A stretch of 64,000 nucleotides of DNA from Verpa conica (taxonomy: Eukaryota; Ascomycota; Pezizomycetes; Pezizales; Morchellaceae), in NCBI GenBank assembly GCA_033030425.1, contig JAUFSD010000005.1, positions 1,291,001-1,355,000 of the forward strand, written 5' to 3'. The position numbers and the translations under genes were made by a program. The notes below the pieces were generated by a model. It was given only the letters and a program-made list of their open reading frames with translations, made no database searches and had not been told where the DNA came from. Below, in pieces: positions 46,864 to 58,116 of this stretch; within the stretch, counting starts at the first letter, position 1; every line of letters starts with the position of its first letter.

Positions 46864-48080
46864 ATGGCGACTAAAAAAGATAGAATCATCTTAGGCTGCA
46901 TGACCTTCGGGCCAGTAAGTTCTCTACTATCCTAATAACCCCCCCCCCCCCTCTCACCCAGTCATACCTAATTCTCCCCCCCCTCTCTAGGACAAAGAAT
47001 CCGGTGCCCGCATCAACTCAATCGACGAATACAAGGACATCCTCACGCACCTACAATCCCGCGGCTACAACGAACTCGACACAGCCCGAGTCTACTGCAA
47101 CTACAAACAAGAAGCCTTCACCGCCGCCGCAGGGTGGAAAGAGCGGGGGTTCAAAGTCGCAACAAAGCTCTACCCATTTACACCAGGAACCCATAGCCCC
47201 GAATCGATCAAGGCGAACATTGCAACATCCTTGAGCGAGCTAGGGACCGACAAAATCGATATATGGTACCTGCATGCGGCAGACCGTTCAATCCCGTTCG
47301 AGGTCACGCTCGAGGCAGTCAATGAAGCGTACAAGGAGGGGAAATTCACCACGCTGGGGTTGAGTAATTTTACTGCTTTCGAGGTTGCAGAGGTCGCTAC
47401 GATATGTAAGGAGAGAGGATGGGTGAGACCGAAGGTTTATCAGGCTATGTATAATGCCATCACTCGGGCGATCGAGAAGGAGCTGGTTGTGGCATGCCGT
47501 AAATACGGTTTGGATATTGTAGTATATAATCCGTATATCCTCCCCCCCCCTCTCTCGCACCTTTCTTGAAGGGTTATCAAACTAACAATAACCTTTAGCT
47601 TGGCTGGTGGCTTCTTCTCCGGGAAATATAAACCTACCGAAACTCCAACTGAAGGCCGCTTCAGTGATGTCAGTCAAATGCAAGGCACCGCCTACCGCGC
47701 CCGCTACTTTCATGATCATTATTTCAATGCTCTCAAGGTCATCGAGCCGGTGGCAGAGAAACATAATCTGACGCTTCTCGAAATTGCGTTGCGATGGGTT
47801 AGACACCACTCTGTGCTCAAGGTTGTCGACGGAAACGATGGCATCATCATTGGCGTGAGTAGCTTGAGTCAGCTGGAATCGAATTTGAACGATTTAGAAA
47901 AGGGCCCATTGCCAAAGGAGGTAGTAGACAAGCTTGATGAAGCGTGGGAAATTGTTAAGCCAGAAGTTCCTAAGTATGGTTCCCCCTCCGTTGCGGTATC
48001 TACTTTATTAGGGTGCTAACTGAGGTCTGAATAGCTACTGGCACCTGGAATTGAAGTACACATATGATACTACCGCTTAA
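46864..48080 (+). CDS. Aldo-keto reductase, AKR7 (aflatoxin aldehyde reductase) type
   Basis: An NADPH-dependent reductase of aldehydes, probably cytosolic. Four exons. Exon 1 (46864-46914) encodes MATKKDRIILGCMTFGP. Exon 2 starts at 46991 with DKESGARINSIDEYKDIL. The AKR catalytic tetrad is visible: Asp in NELDTARVY, Tyr in VYCNYKQE, Lys in VATKLYP and His in IWYLHAAD. Exon 3 begins LAGGFFSGKYKP after a short intron, and ALRWVRHHSVLK and GNDGIIIGVSS form the cofactor-binding end. Reading straight on gives a poor C-terminus. A final intron (GTATGG...CTAAC...TAG) instead yields PNYWHLELKYTYDTTA, restoring the YW motif near the family C-terminus. Intron 1 contains a run of 13 C. The natural substrate is unknown; detoxification is the family theme. 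Confidence 0.92.
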
Positions 48081-48841
48081 TTGGAGTATAATACAGGTTA
48101 CTCATAAATGTACTTAGGATAAAAGCATATTGTTAAATTCCCTATTACGCATGTAGAATCGTATTGAGAAATATAGCATCACCCTCAAAAACTTAGAATC
48201 ATAGAAAAGAGACTTCTATTATTACCTGAGTGGAAAAAAGAAGAAACAGAAAAGAATCAAATATGAGAGCCAAAGTCCACAGTCCGTCCCTTAATGAGAT
48301 CAAGCTGTGTCCCTACGAGAAGAGAAAATGCCTTCCCAGCGCCTAGACCATGCATACCAAACTCTAAGTACAAAGGGGTTACATTAGCATAGAGAAATAT
48401 ACCTTTTCATTAGCAAGAATAAGTGCAATAGGGATTTCTCCATCTTTATTCTATCTTCTTCTAGCCTTTCCCGCATTCTAATCATAGACCATTCCCTCCC
48501 CGCTTGTACTTCCCACCTCTTCTAGTTCCCACTTGACAGAAAGTCCCATTCTGTTTTTCGTCGAAATAGCCTTCTTGCATATAGAAAAATGCACTCTAAA
48601 GTCCGGTGACCGATTGACCAACCGACTTGACAACCAATTTTAATCGCCCCAGTTAGCCACAGTTGGCTGGATATGGAGGACCAGGAGGGTGAGCTAGGTT
48701 CCTTGGCAGATGTTATAAACAAGCCCCCTCAATTGATATAGAACCCCAACAGGGCGGTTCCTTCAAAAAAAAAATAAGACCCCGAGTACCACACTCATAC
48801 CTATATCCCTCTTTAGAGAGCTGATAACGGATACCGACGCA
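48081..48841. other. Convergent 3' intergenic region
   Basis: It lies between the 3' ends of the aldo-keto reductase (plus) and UPF1 (minus) genes. It is A/T-rich with no supported coding sequence. Confidence 0.5.
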
Positions 48842-51800
48842 TCAATCATACCCCGTGACCCCCACCTGACTCGCAAAGGCCGTAGAAACGCTACGCACAT
48901 CATCATCCACATCTACCCTCCGACCCAGCCCGACACCGACACCACCACCAATGCTGCTTCCTCCATAGACACTGCCCTCCGCACCAGATTTGTATCCGCC
49001 TCCTAAATCCATTCCCATACTCATACCACCACCTCTCCCACTCTCAACATATCTCTTCAAGCGATCACTCTGACTCAAACTTGTCTGCTTCGACCCGATG
49101 GTATTGTTTCCTCCAATAACTGAGCCCGCAGAAGAACCTAAGGCCACGCCACCGCCTGCAACGGAACTTGCCCCAGCAATAGATACATCTGCCTCGCTTG
49201 GTGCAATTGTAGAAGGAGCTGTTGCGCCACGCGGAGGGAGAGAAGGCCAATTTTCCATGGCAAATCCTCTGAACATTGGGGGGAATGCGCTAGTCACAGC
49301 AGCAGAATGAACTGAGCTAACATCATCTGGAATATAACCGATAACACTTCCAGAGTCATTGTATTCCGTCTGTCTAGTAGGCTTGCTAGGACTTGCTGTA
49401 TTTGTAACCGCAGGTCCGATTCCTCCGGGAAGTCTGGATCCAGTGGGGACACCCCCATTGGGAGCAGTTTGGTAAGCCATTTGATATCTCTGTGGTCCGC
49501 GGTAAGTCTGTCTAGGCTTGGAGAACTGAATCAAAGAGACTTGGAGATTGCTAAGTGGTCCCTCAACAAGACAATTCTTCTCTTTATAATGCAGCAACAG
49601 GTAATGCCAAAGAGGGTGCTTGGATAAAACCTTCGGATTACCGAGGATAACAACACCAAATTTCGCTCTGGTCAAGGCTACGTTAAGACGTCTGGGGTCA
49701 TTCAAAAAACCGATCCCTTGGTGATCGTTGGATCTCACACAAGAAAGGACGATATAATCCTTTTCTCTCCCCTGGAAAGCGTCGACGGAGGCAACTTCGA
49801 TCTCTTTGTATAGTTCTTTGCGAAGAGAGCCATTTGTTTGCATAGAGGAGACAATATAGGAGCGTTGACCTTCGTATGGGGTGATAATACCAATCTGCGA
49901 GGGTAGAACACCAGCCTTGAAGAAGCGGGTAATGATCTTCTCACATGCCGAAGCCTCTGTCCTGTTCAGGTAACTGGTTCCGCTTGCAGATATTTCTTCA
50001 TTACCCAAATTACTCCAAAACATCATAGGGGTGTCTGCCACCGGCCACGGGAAATCGACGTTCCTCCTCAATCTCTCCTGTGTCGTAACACCATTCTGCA
50101 GACTCCCTTCGTAAAACATGTTGCTGGGGAATTCTGAGAGACAAGGATGCATACGATATTGCACATTCAACCTGATTGGTGCACATCCAAGAATGACTAG
50201 ACGCTCAAAAAGCGACTGGTGCAAACCAGCACGAGCTGCCTTCTTGTTCATAATAACCGGGCCAAGCTGTTGATGGTCACCAACAAGAACCACCTGTTTA
50301 CACCCAAGAACTAGAGGAATCATGCATTCCGGCTCAGCAGCCTGGGTGCTCTCATCGATTAAAACAGTCCGGAATTTGAATTTCGAAAGCCTAGGATCGC
50401 CAGCACCAACGCAAGTACAACAGATGACATCTGCGTTAGTAAGAATTTCACGTTCGGCGGCGCGAGTGAGATGCTTAAACTTCTTCTCATCTTGAGACGA
50501 TAATTCTCCCAATTCATTCTTTAGCTGTGCCAGCTTGGCAAGCTCAACATTGCTGTCATTCAGGCGGACCTGCTCGTGCAAGGAAAGAAAAGAAACCTGG
50601 GATTCGACATCCTCGCGTGATTTGGCCGTAAGTCGAACAACTTTAAGCCCCGTACGGTGAATCTTCTCTGTCAACTGGTCGACTGCAACATTAGATGGAG
50701 CGCAAACCAGCACTTGTCCACCATTCAATTTTGCAAGGTGATAGACGATCGTAGCGGAAGTAACGGTCTTTCCAGTTCCCGGAGGTCCTTGAATGAGCGA
50801 GAGCGGCTTGGACAAGACACTCTTGACTGCATGAACCTGGCTCACGTTGAGTTCCGGTAGCCCCGGTACTGAGAAACGCCTTGGCATACTCGTTTTCAGT
50901 GGTGCCGCTGCCACTGAATGACCAAGCAAACGATGGTAGATATACCCACTAACGCTCATTTCGTCAACAGCGAAACTCTTCATTGCAAGTTGCATCCTAT
51001 CAAAACTCGTCGCCTTCCAAACGTAGTCCGCACAGAAAGCAAGTGTACATTCCGTTGGTACAGATTTGTCACCTCCGTTCCGGCGGAGCTCGAGAGTAAC
51101 TTCATCGCTCTGGTTGTTTGGAATTTTGATGACATAACCAACTCCCTCCCAATGTGTTCTCAATTCACCAACATAGCGCAATCGCATCTCGTCACCAACA
51201 GCCAACTTGACGTCGCCAAGCTCCAGCTTTGGAAGGACAAAAGATGCAAGGTGCTTGTTATTCAGTCCAATATCCCAACGTACAACCAAGTTATCCTGGC
51301 TCTGGGATTCCTTCAACTTGCGATCATAGTCTGCCTCGATCTTGACAAGTGGCCCAAACACGTTCTGATACTGATATGCATCGTCATAACGAAGTAATAC
51401 CGGAGCAGGTTCATCATCCACCCCAGCACCCTTCTCAAGGTCTGCTACCGTAGCATTCGCGTTATCTTTCCAGAGTTCTTCCAGCTTACCAATCATCTGG
51501 GGTGAGAGATGACGTGCCCTAAGCTGCTCAGCATCACCTGGAGTAGAAACTAGCCATGGAAGAAAAGAGCGGTCTTCGATAAGTGGTTGCCAGCGAGAAG
51601 TATCCCAATTCATGTCTTTGTTTGAAGGCATAGCAGCACAAGGTTGGCGGCAGAGAAGGACTACAACTGTGTCGGACTTTGCAGGGATAAATCCGAGAAG
51701 AAAAACATTTTTTGTGCCGCAGTTGTAGCATTCGAGAGTTGTTTCGCCGAGAGGTGATTGCGGGTGAAGTGATACTTCCTAAAGCATTTCTTGTTAATAT

Positions 51801-52361
51801 ACACCCTAAAACCCAAGGCGAGGAACTTATTACCTTGTGGCGGGCGCGGACAAGGTGGTTAATAATATGCGATGATGAGGTATTCCCTCTAGCACTACAA
51901 AACCATTTACTGCAGGCCAAGCATTTAACCACACTTGACGCTGAGTGAATACCGCAGTACCTATTTTCCAAAAATTCAATAACTTTAGCTTCAAAACTAG
52001 TGACCTCAAGAATGAAAGTAACTCACGCGCATGCATGTGATGGTAGCTCAGCTTCCGTCTCTGGGTCTATAGTACTTAATCCATCAGTCTCCTCACCATA
52101 GTTCCGGTCACCTAGAGCAGAGCGCCCAACAGGGACGCTCGCTAAACTGAGTGTTTCGTCGACAGTTTCGTCGTCGTCGTCATGGCGCCGAGCTTTAAGA
52201 TCAAAAACTGAGGATGTTTCAATTGTTGAGGCTGTGTCATCGAAATGGTTTCCTAGAAATGCAAACAAGCTGTTAGTTTTAAGAAACAAATAAAAAAAGC
52301 ACTTGACCAGCAGGATTTCTGTAGAGAGGTATATACCGAGATGGGTAAAAGAGCCGTCCAT
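48842..52361 (-). CDS. UPF1: UPF1/NAM7 RNA helicase
   Basis: The central ATP-dependent helicase of nonsense-mediated mRNA decay. Four exons, all in phase. Exon 1 is MDGSFTHL, then [15 protein letters not shown] and an acidic stretch. The Cys/His-rich zinc module follows: [55 protein letters not shown]. The large last exon holds the superfamily 1 helicase core: motif [10 protein letters not shown], motif [14 protein letters not shown], motif [12 protein letters not shown], motif V with [20 protein letters not shown], and motif [11 protein letters not shown]. The C-terminal 230 residues are Gly/Ser/Ala-rich with the conserved [15 protein letters not shown]. The length of about 1,090 residues is normal, and no key residue is missing. 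Confidence 0.97.
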
Positions 52362-53055
52362 GTTTGTGAAGTTAAGACCCCTATAATCCTAAGTGGGGTC
52401 CGTTGACTGTGATCGCTATTTGTGGGGAATCAGCTTAGTGCCCCACCCACGTCCCTCCGGGCTAGTTCCACAAGATCTAAGTCGGATGAAGCAGTAGGAG
52501 GCGAAAATCTCTCTTGAGTAGATGCAATAAAATATAGAGATGGCTCGAGAAACGAACAAAGGTTCGGAGAGAAATGACAGCTAGCACAAAGTGGCGAAGA
52601 TGATGTGGTTGTAGGGGATAAGAAGAAAGGTGTTGAGTCTTTAATTCTCAGTTGCTCCTATTCTGGCGTTACCCGGCCGATATCCACGTGACTGTAACGG
52701 GTGCCTTAACTATAGCTATATATTAACACTGCTTTGAGGACGCTGAAATGTTCAGTTAACCTAGACTCCGCACCTGTTTGAGAAGGTTTTGTGTAGTTTC
52801 AAGTCTTACTGAAGCTACTCCGCTAATACAGTGCCCTTAAGCGGTTAGGCAATAGAGCACTGCTTTTATAATTACCTCTTTCACGAGGAGCATTTTGATT
52901 TATTAACCCTTAACAGTAGCTTAAGGCCTAGCATTGTGTTCTTCTCTCCTAGTGATACCTTTCCCTGGATCATATATAACCAGCGCTAATTGACTATCAA
53001 TAGACTTTGTTTAAAGATCTACCGAGCTAATGCAGAAAGCTACATGGAATAATAA

Positions 53056-53067
53056 TAACCCTAACCC
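53056..53067. repeat. Interstitial telomeric repeat, (TAACCC)2
   Basis: Two exact copies of TAACCC, the complement of the common fungal telomere unit GGGTTA, inside a gene-poor tract. This is too short to show a former chromosome end, and it may be chance. Confidence 0.6.
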
Positions 53068-53433
53068 TTTGCGAGTACCTTCCACATTTAATAACAAACC
53101 ACTCTTCAAACACCCCGCCTGATAAGATATACAAACTTCAGAGCTTTTTATCAAAGGCACGAGATCTTAGATTCTTCCCCTTGTGAATCAATGCAGGAGA
53201 GCTTACTAGAAACTTACTAGACCAAGCTATGAATACTCTCGGTTATCAACAACGCATAGTTGCCTTTTCCTGATAATACATAAGCTTCAGTTATCGTACC
53301 AGCAAATTTGTTGGTCAGCTTTATGCCCCTGTTTCAAGTTGTTTATATTATTAGTAATCCATGGCTGGTACGTATCAATTCTATTGTCTAAAGCGTATAA
53401 TCTATCCTGAATCACCCGGGCAGCCGCGGGAAG

Positions 53434-53887
53434 GCAATCCAATGTAATGCATTCTAGAAGGGGAAGGTTTCAAAATACCGATCCACCAAAACTCGACAAT
53501 CCCACTGATCGCGGAATCGCCGTTGCATCTCAAAAGGCGATTCGGATCTAAGCAAAACATCCTAGTAAACCCTCAGTGTTGCCACCGAACCCACTGATAT
53601 ATGACAGACCTCTTTAGTAGAACAAGAAATCCGTCAAATAAACCAAATAGCTGAAGTTATCAATCGCCCGTCTACCGAAGGTCCAAAATTTATGGCACCC
53701 TGTGCTACTGTGGGAGGTAACTGGTCCTCTAAGGCAGAATTACAGTCACGGGGAGCCCAATTAAGCGTAGATAACATGCTGCTGTGAATGGAGCTTCGTT
53801 CCGGTTTCCCACCAATAAACCTACAAATTCTAAATCCTCTTTCCATAAGCTCATGTGCGTACTCGCAAATCACCTGCTATGGTACTC
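53434..53887 (-). pseudogene. Candidate decayed gene, family unknown
   Basis: Minus-strand reading is protein-like from 53887: VICEYAHELMERGFRICRF, IGGKPERSSIHSSMLST, LPPTVAQGAINFGPSVDG, LITSAIWFI. It stops at TGA, but moving one base continues DGFLVLLKRSVIYQWVRW. Further on, another frame reads FCLDPNRLLRCNGDSAI then GIVEFWWIGIL. The pieces suggest one ancestral coding sequence broken by a one-base shift and at least one stop. I do not recognise the family. An intact paralogue elsewhere in the genome would settle it. Confidence 0.35.
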
Positions 53888-54035
53888 GAGGCTCTCGGTT
53901 ATCTCTAAGCTGAGGGGTCCCATACCACTTACCCAGACCCTGTAGCTCCCAAAATATATCCTTAATTCTGAACAAAATTGCCTCTTTACATACCTACTCA
54001 TAATTCCATAATGTTTTAGAACAGAATATTAGTGA

Positions 54036-54078
54036 ATACCATACAAAACTACGCCAAGTTGGTTGTTTTGTATGGTAT
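54036..54078. repeat. Perfect 14-bp inverted repeat (hairpin)
   Basis: ATACCATACAAAAC (54036-54049) and its exact reverse complement GTTTTGTATGGTAT (54065-54078) around a 15-base loop. It is not followed by a T-run terminator and lies far from genes. It could be a very short foldback element or a remnant of miniature-transposon ends. Confidence 0.9.
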
Positions 54079-55065
54079 ACAATAACAGATCATTCTACAG
54101 ACGCCTATAAGAACTCGACCGGCCATACCTCATAATCGATTTCATCATCGCGCTCCGCGGGGGGATACCGCTCATCAACACGTAATACAGGCCAAAAGAC
54201 CCTTAGCCCGGAAACGTATTTGCGTTACTAATAAAAGTAGCTGAAACTATGATGATAAAGGTACTGAAGTATGGGGCCTAGAATTAAGGTAAGGGGGGGA
54301 AATAGCTTATCACTACCTAATAACTGAGACCAAAGTCTTATACTCTTCCTGACTTACACGAGTATCATTATCTGCAGTTGCATACCCACCTCCCTCCTGT
54401 GCATTCGATCAATCCTATACACCCCCCTGCCTACACAACTTTCGGTATTTTTGACGAACCAGGTGGACTTGCACTTTGTGTTATTGTGCAAAAACCCCTG
54501 CCACAGAATCGAAGTATTCATAACAGAAAAAGAATCAAGAAGTTTTTTTTTATTTATAAAGGAGCCTAATCCTAGATTAAATACCCCTATGTTTTGTTTT
54601 ACAAGCTTCACAATGAATAGAAGTATCAAGAATGTCAGTAGGAAATGAGCTTGGCCCTTGCCTAGAAGCTGTTCTGGTACCGAGAATCAAAGCTCTGTAA
54701 ATGCGGGGAAGCCCCCACGAGTGAAAACAAAAAGGGCAGCAGTTATCTCATAACTCAGTGAAAAATCCTGCCCCTCCAATGTGGCGGTGGTTTTATACGC
54801 AACAAATTTCAGGCTGGCCAATGAAAAAATCTCAAGATTTGGGGGGGGAGGGGATACCACCCTTAAAGGATTTTCAATCGAGCTAACACATACACGCCAA
54901 AACAAGTCTTCAAAGGCGCTTGGTGGTTATAATCCATTAAGAATGTCTCTGATATACTAAATTATATATAACTCCGCACTAGCCACTGATGTTATAAATA
55001 TGTCTTGATGCCGATGTAAGAGGTTTCCTGACTAGAATCTCCCTTTTCAATTGACCCTCACTACC

Positions 55066-56932
55066 ATGGCTCTACTCCCCGTTCTCATAGCGCTCCCAGT
55101 CATCATAGCTGCCTGCTACATTAAGCTCTACCAATACCGACATGACCTAGCCGACAAACTCCCATGCGCAGGTGTCTCCCTCCTCTGGGGCCATCTCACA
55201 GCGCTTGCGAAATACTCCAGGCGTATAAAGAGCCACAAAGACCTGCACTTCGACTACATTATCGAAGAGATGGCAGCCGATCTCAACGACCCGCCATTCA
55301 TCCTCCTCGATGTTCGCCCAATAGGGCCCAGTATAGTAATTATTCGCTCATACGAAATCGCCGAACAGATAACGCGAGCTTCACCTAATTATCCATACAG
55401 CATGGCAAAGTCACAGTATAGCCAAATAAACAAAACTATGATAGGGGCCCACTCAATGATAACCAGCGACGGCGAAACATGGAAGAATTTGAGGAAAAGA
55501 TATAACCCTGGCTTTCAACCAAAGTATTTGCAGTCCCTTCTGCCTGGGATCATTAAACATGTCAAGACTTTCACAAGGAAACTGTCTGAAGTGGCCGAGA
55601 CAGGAGAGGCGTTTAGCTTAGGCGAGTATACGATTCTGTTGACTTTTGATATCATTGGTGCTGTTACACTGGACTATGACCTGAAGGCGCAGGAGAAAAA
55701 ACCAGAGGACCGGAGTCCGGCTGTTAGAAGCTATATGGATTGTCTCAAGTGGTTGCCGAAGGGGGAGAATCCGTTCGCCGAGTTCACCCCTCGGGGAATA
55801 GTAATGCGATACTACTACGAGAAGCTTACAAATAGAGAGGTTATGAAACTCATCGATAAAAAATTGAGGGAGCAAAAGGAAAGAGCGAAAAAAGGAGTAA
55901 AACAGACGAGATCAATTGTCAATTTGAGTTTTGAAGGGGTCGAAAACCCAACACCTGCTTTCTTTGAACGTAGGTTTCTAGCTATTATAGTAGTTCTTAG
56001 AAATATTCTTTATAGAGCTCCAGGTTGTGCTAACTCAAGGTAACAATATATATAGAAGCCTTACATCAAGTTAAAACCTTCCGTAAGTAACACCATTAAC
56101 CCAATAAAAAAAACATTACTAACAGTACCCAGTCTTTGCCGGGCATGACACAACAGCTTCAGTACTCCAATGGGCAATCTACCAACTTTCCCTTCCCATT
56201 AATAACCACTTCCTCACCCGCGCCCGCGCAGAACACGATACCATCTTCGGACCCAACGACGAAGACGTCGAAAACCTAATCATAAACACCCCCGAAGAAG
56301 TATTCGGAAAACTCCCACTCACAAACGCAATCATCAAAGAGACCCTTCGATTATACCCGCCCGCCGGAACATCAAGAACGAGCTACGGGGATAACTTCAA
56401 CCTTGAATGGAACGGCGAAAAGGTCTGCGTAGACAACTGCTCGCTGTACATCCCTAGCCGCACTATCGGTAGACACAAAGTCTGGGGTGAGGATGCCGAT
56501 ACCTTCAACCCCGACCGATGGATTGAGGGGACAAAGAGCTACAGAAAGGTCCCTGACGCAGCTTATAGACCTTTTGAGAAAGGCCCGAGGAATTGCATCG
56601 GTCAGGTATGTATATAGATCATCTAATAGCCTCTTCTATATTTATCTCATTCCAGAGTTAACATTATATTGGGGGGAGAGCGTAGGAATTGGCGTATATA
56701 GAAGCTAGAGTTATTCTTGTATTCGCTTTACGGAAATTCAACTTCAAAAAGGTGGGCATGGATGGGATAACCGAAACGGAAGTTTATAATGTGAGTCTTT
56801 TGTTTACCCGTCCCCCTCCCCCCCCCTCCCTAAAGAGAATGACTAACCCTAGGTACGTACGTACAGACCCGGCAAATTACCGCGAAGCCCGTGGATGGAA
56901 TGAGAATGCGTGTGTCTTTCGCAGCAAAATGA
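55066..56932 (+). CDS. Cytochrome P450 monooxygenase
   Basis: A microsomal heme-thiolate oxygenase rebuilt from five exons. Exon 1 (ATG 55066) starts with a membrane anchor (ALLPVLIALPVIIAACYI) and includes the C-helix region ITSDGETWKNLRKRYNPGF. A tiny exon 2 encodes LQVVLTQ. Exon 3 begins with the I-helix motif VFAGHDTTASVLQW, using acceptor TACCCAG rather than an earlier CAG. It carries the K-helix KETLRLYPPAG, the PERF-like FNPDRW, and the heme loop PFEKGPRNCIGQ with the Cys ligand. Exon 4 encodes ELAYIEARVILVFALRKF. Exon 5 ends TRQITAKPVDGMRMRVSFAA, a normal P450 C-terminus. The length of about 540 residues is normal. The last intron contains 9 C in a row. Substrate unknown; no biosynthetic cluster partners are adjacent. 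Confidence 0.9.
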
Positions 56933-58116
56933 GGATGAGAGAGAACCTACTATGAATCTCCTGTAAGTTTTACAGCCAAGAGTTATTCTATACATATTAA
57001 GAACCTATTTCTTTTTCTTTCTTTCTATATAGTACCGGAGCGTGGTTCCTATGTGCTAGCTAAAAACCTGGGCGGTAGAGTGTTGGCAGAGTGATATTCT
57101 ATGATGTACAACCCGATCGAAGTATAACATGCGATAAGTAATCCATAGTGCCATTATTGCCTTAAACTATAACAAGCAATAATATAATGACTCTAACAAA
57201 CTTCATCCATAGCCTAATTCATGCCAACAAGGGGTAGAATACATTTTACTAATCCGTGTCTTGCATATGTGTAGCTTTCCCAAGACCGCGAGGGAGGTTA
57301 AAATTAATGGGTAAACGCTTATCTCACATTTGCATAATATTATATCCAGCTGGTAAAACAGCCATAAATAGAAACGATGCACCAGGCAGAAACTCCCCCA
57401 ATGGCCCTTTCGAACATGGTTACTAGACATACGCGTCCATATTGGCACTGCAAAGTAATCACACTAAGATTTCAATACACGCAAGAAATAGCAACGTTTA
57501 TAGTAAGGTGAGTCCTTCAGGGAAGTCTTCCACCCCCTTCGGTAAAGCCGGAGGGAGGTCAATATTGTTCATTCCAAGTCCTGGCCCTAGAAGCCACCTA
57601 CAAGAGAATGTAAAGAGAAACACCCCGAGGCAAAAATAACCGTCAAAAAGAATACAAAGACACCATCTTTGGAGTCAAATACAGCGCCAGTAATAAAAAG
57701 ATACACCCACATAAAACGCATCAATCCATCCCGAATAAAACAATGACTCATAAAGCTAAAATTCAAAAGAAACTCGTAAAATCGTAGACCATAACCCCAT
57801 AGAAGGAAAAGAAAAGTGAATAAAAAAATATCAAACCCATGAAAAAACTCCTAGCCCTTTATAACACGTAAAAGAAAAGTTTTTAAAAAGAAAAAAACCC
57901 TCCCAACCCAGCCCAGCCCATAATTAGAGTAGACGGAAAATAATAATAATAATAACGAGACTCATCAAGAAAACCCGCTAGAAAGTAGCCCTTGCCCCGC
58001 ATGTAATAACTAGAGTATATCCCATAACAGTTAATTGTAATAGGCAATGATGGCCCACAAACACAAAACCAAAACAAATGTACGCCTATCCTCTATCCGC
58101 CAAACTTTTGTTACAT
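56933..58116. other. Convergent 3' intergenic region
   Basis: It lies between the P450 (plus) and phospholipase C (minus) 3' ends. It is A-rich, and the part near 58117 is probably the phospholipase 3' UTR. An (AAT)n run lies at 57939-57955. No gene is seen. Confidence 0.5.
57939..57955. repeat. (AAT)n microsatellite
   Basis: Five and a half tandem AAT units in the probable 3' UTR region of the phospholipase C gene. Confidence 0.9.

Larger units (their letters stand above)
52362..55065. other. Gene-poor region between UPF1 and the P450 gene
   Basis: The first 300 bp hold the UPF1 promoter. The rest is AT-rich. It contains a decayed-gene candidate (53434-53887), a two-unit telomeric repeat (53056-53067) and a perfect 14-bp inverted repeat (54036-54078), each listed. 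Short frames on both strands at 54350-54650 overlap each other and are not supported. Confidence 0.5.

Noticed and set aside
52830..52905. tRNA-like sequence around AGCGGTTAGGCAATAGAGCACTG
   Set aside because: It resembles a tRNA D-arm, but no T-loop GTTCGA motif follows at the proper spacing and the arms do not pair.
54350..54650. Overlapping frames on both strands (about 63-91 codons)
   Set aside because: They are mutual shadows in AT-rich DNA with low-complexity Lys/Phe tails and no recognisable protein.
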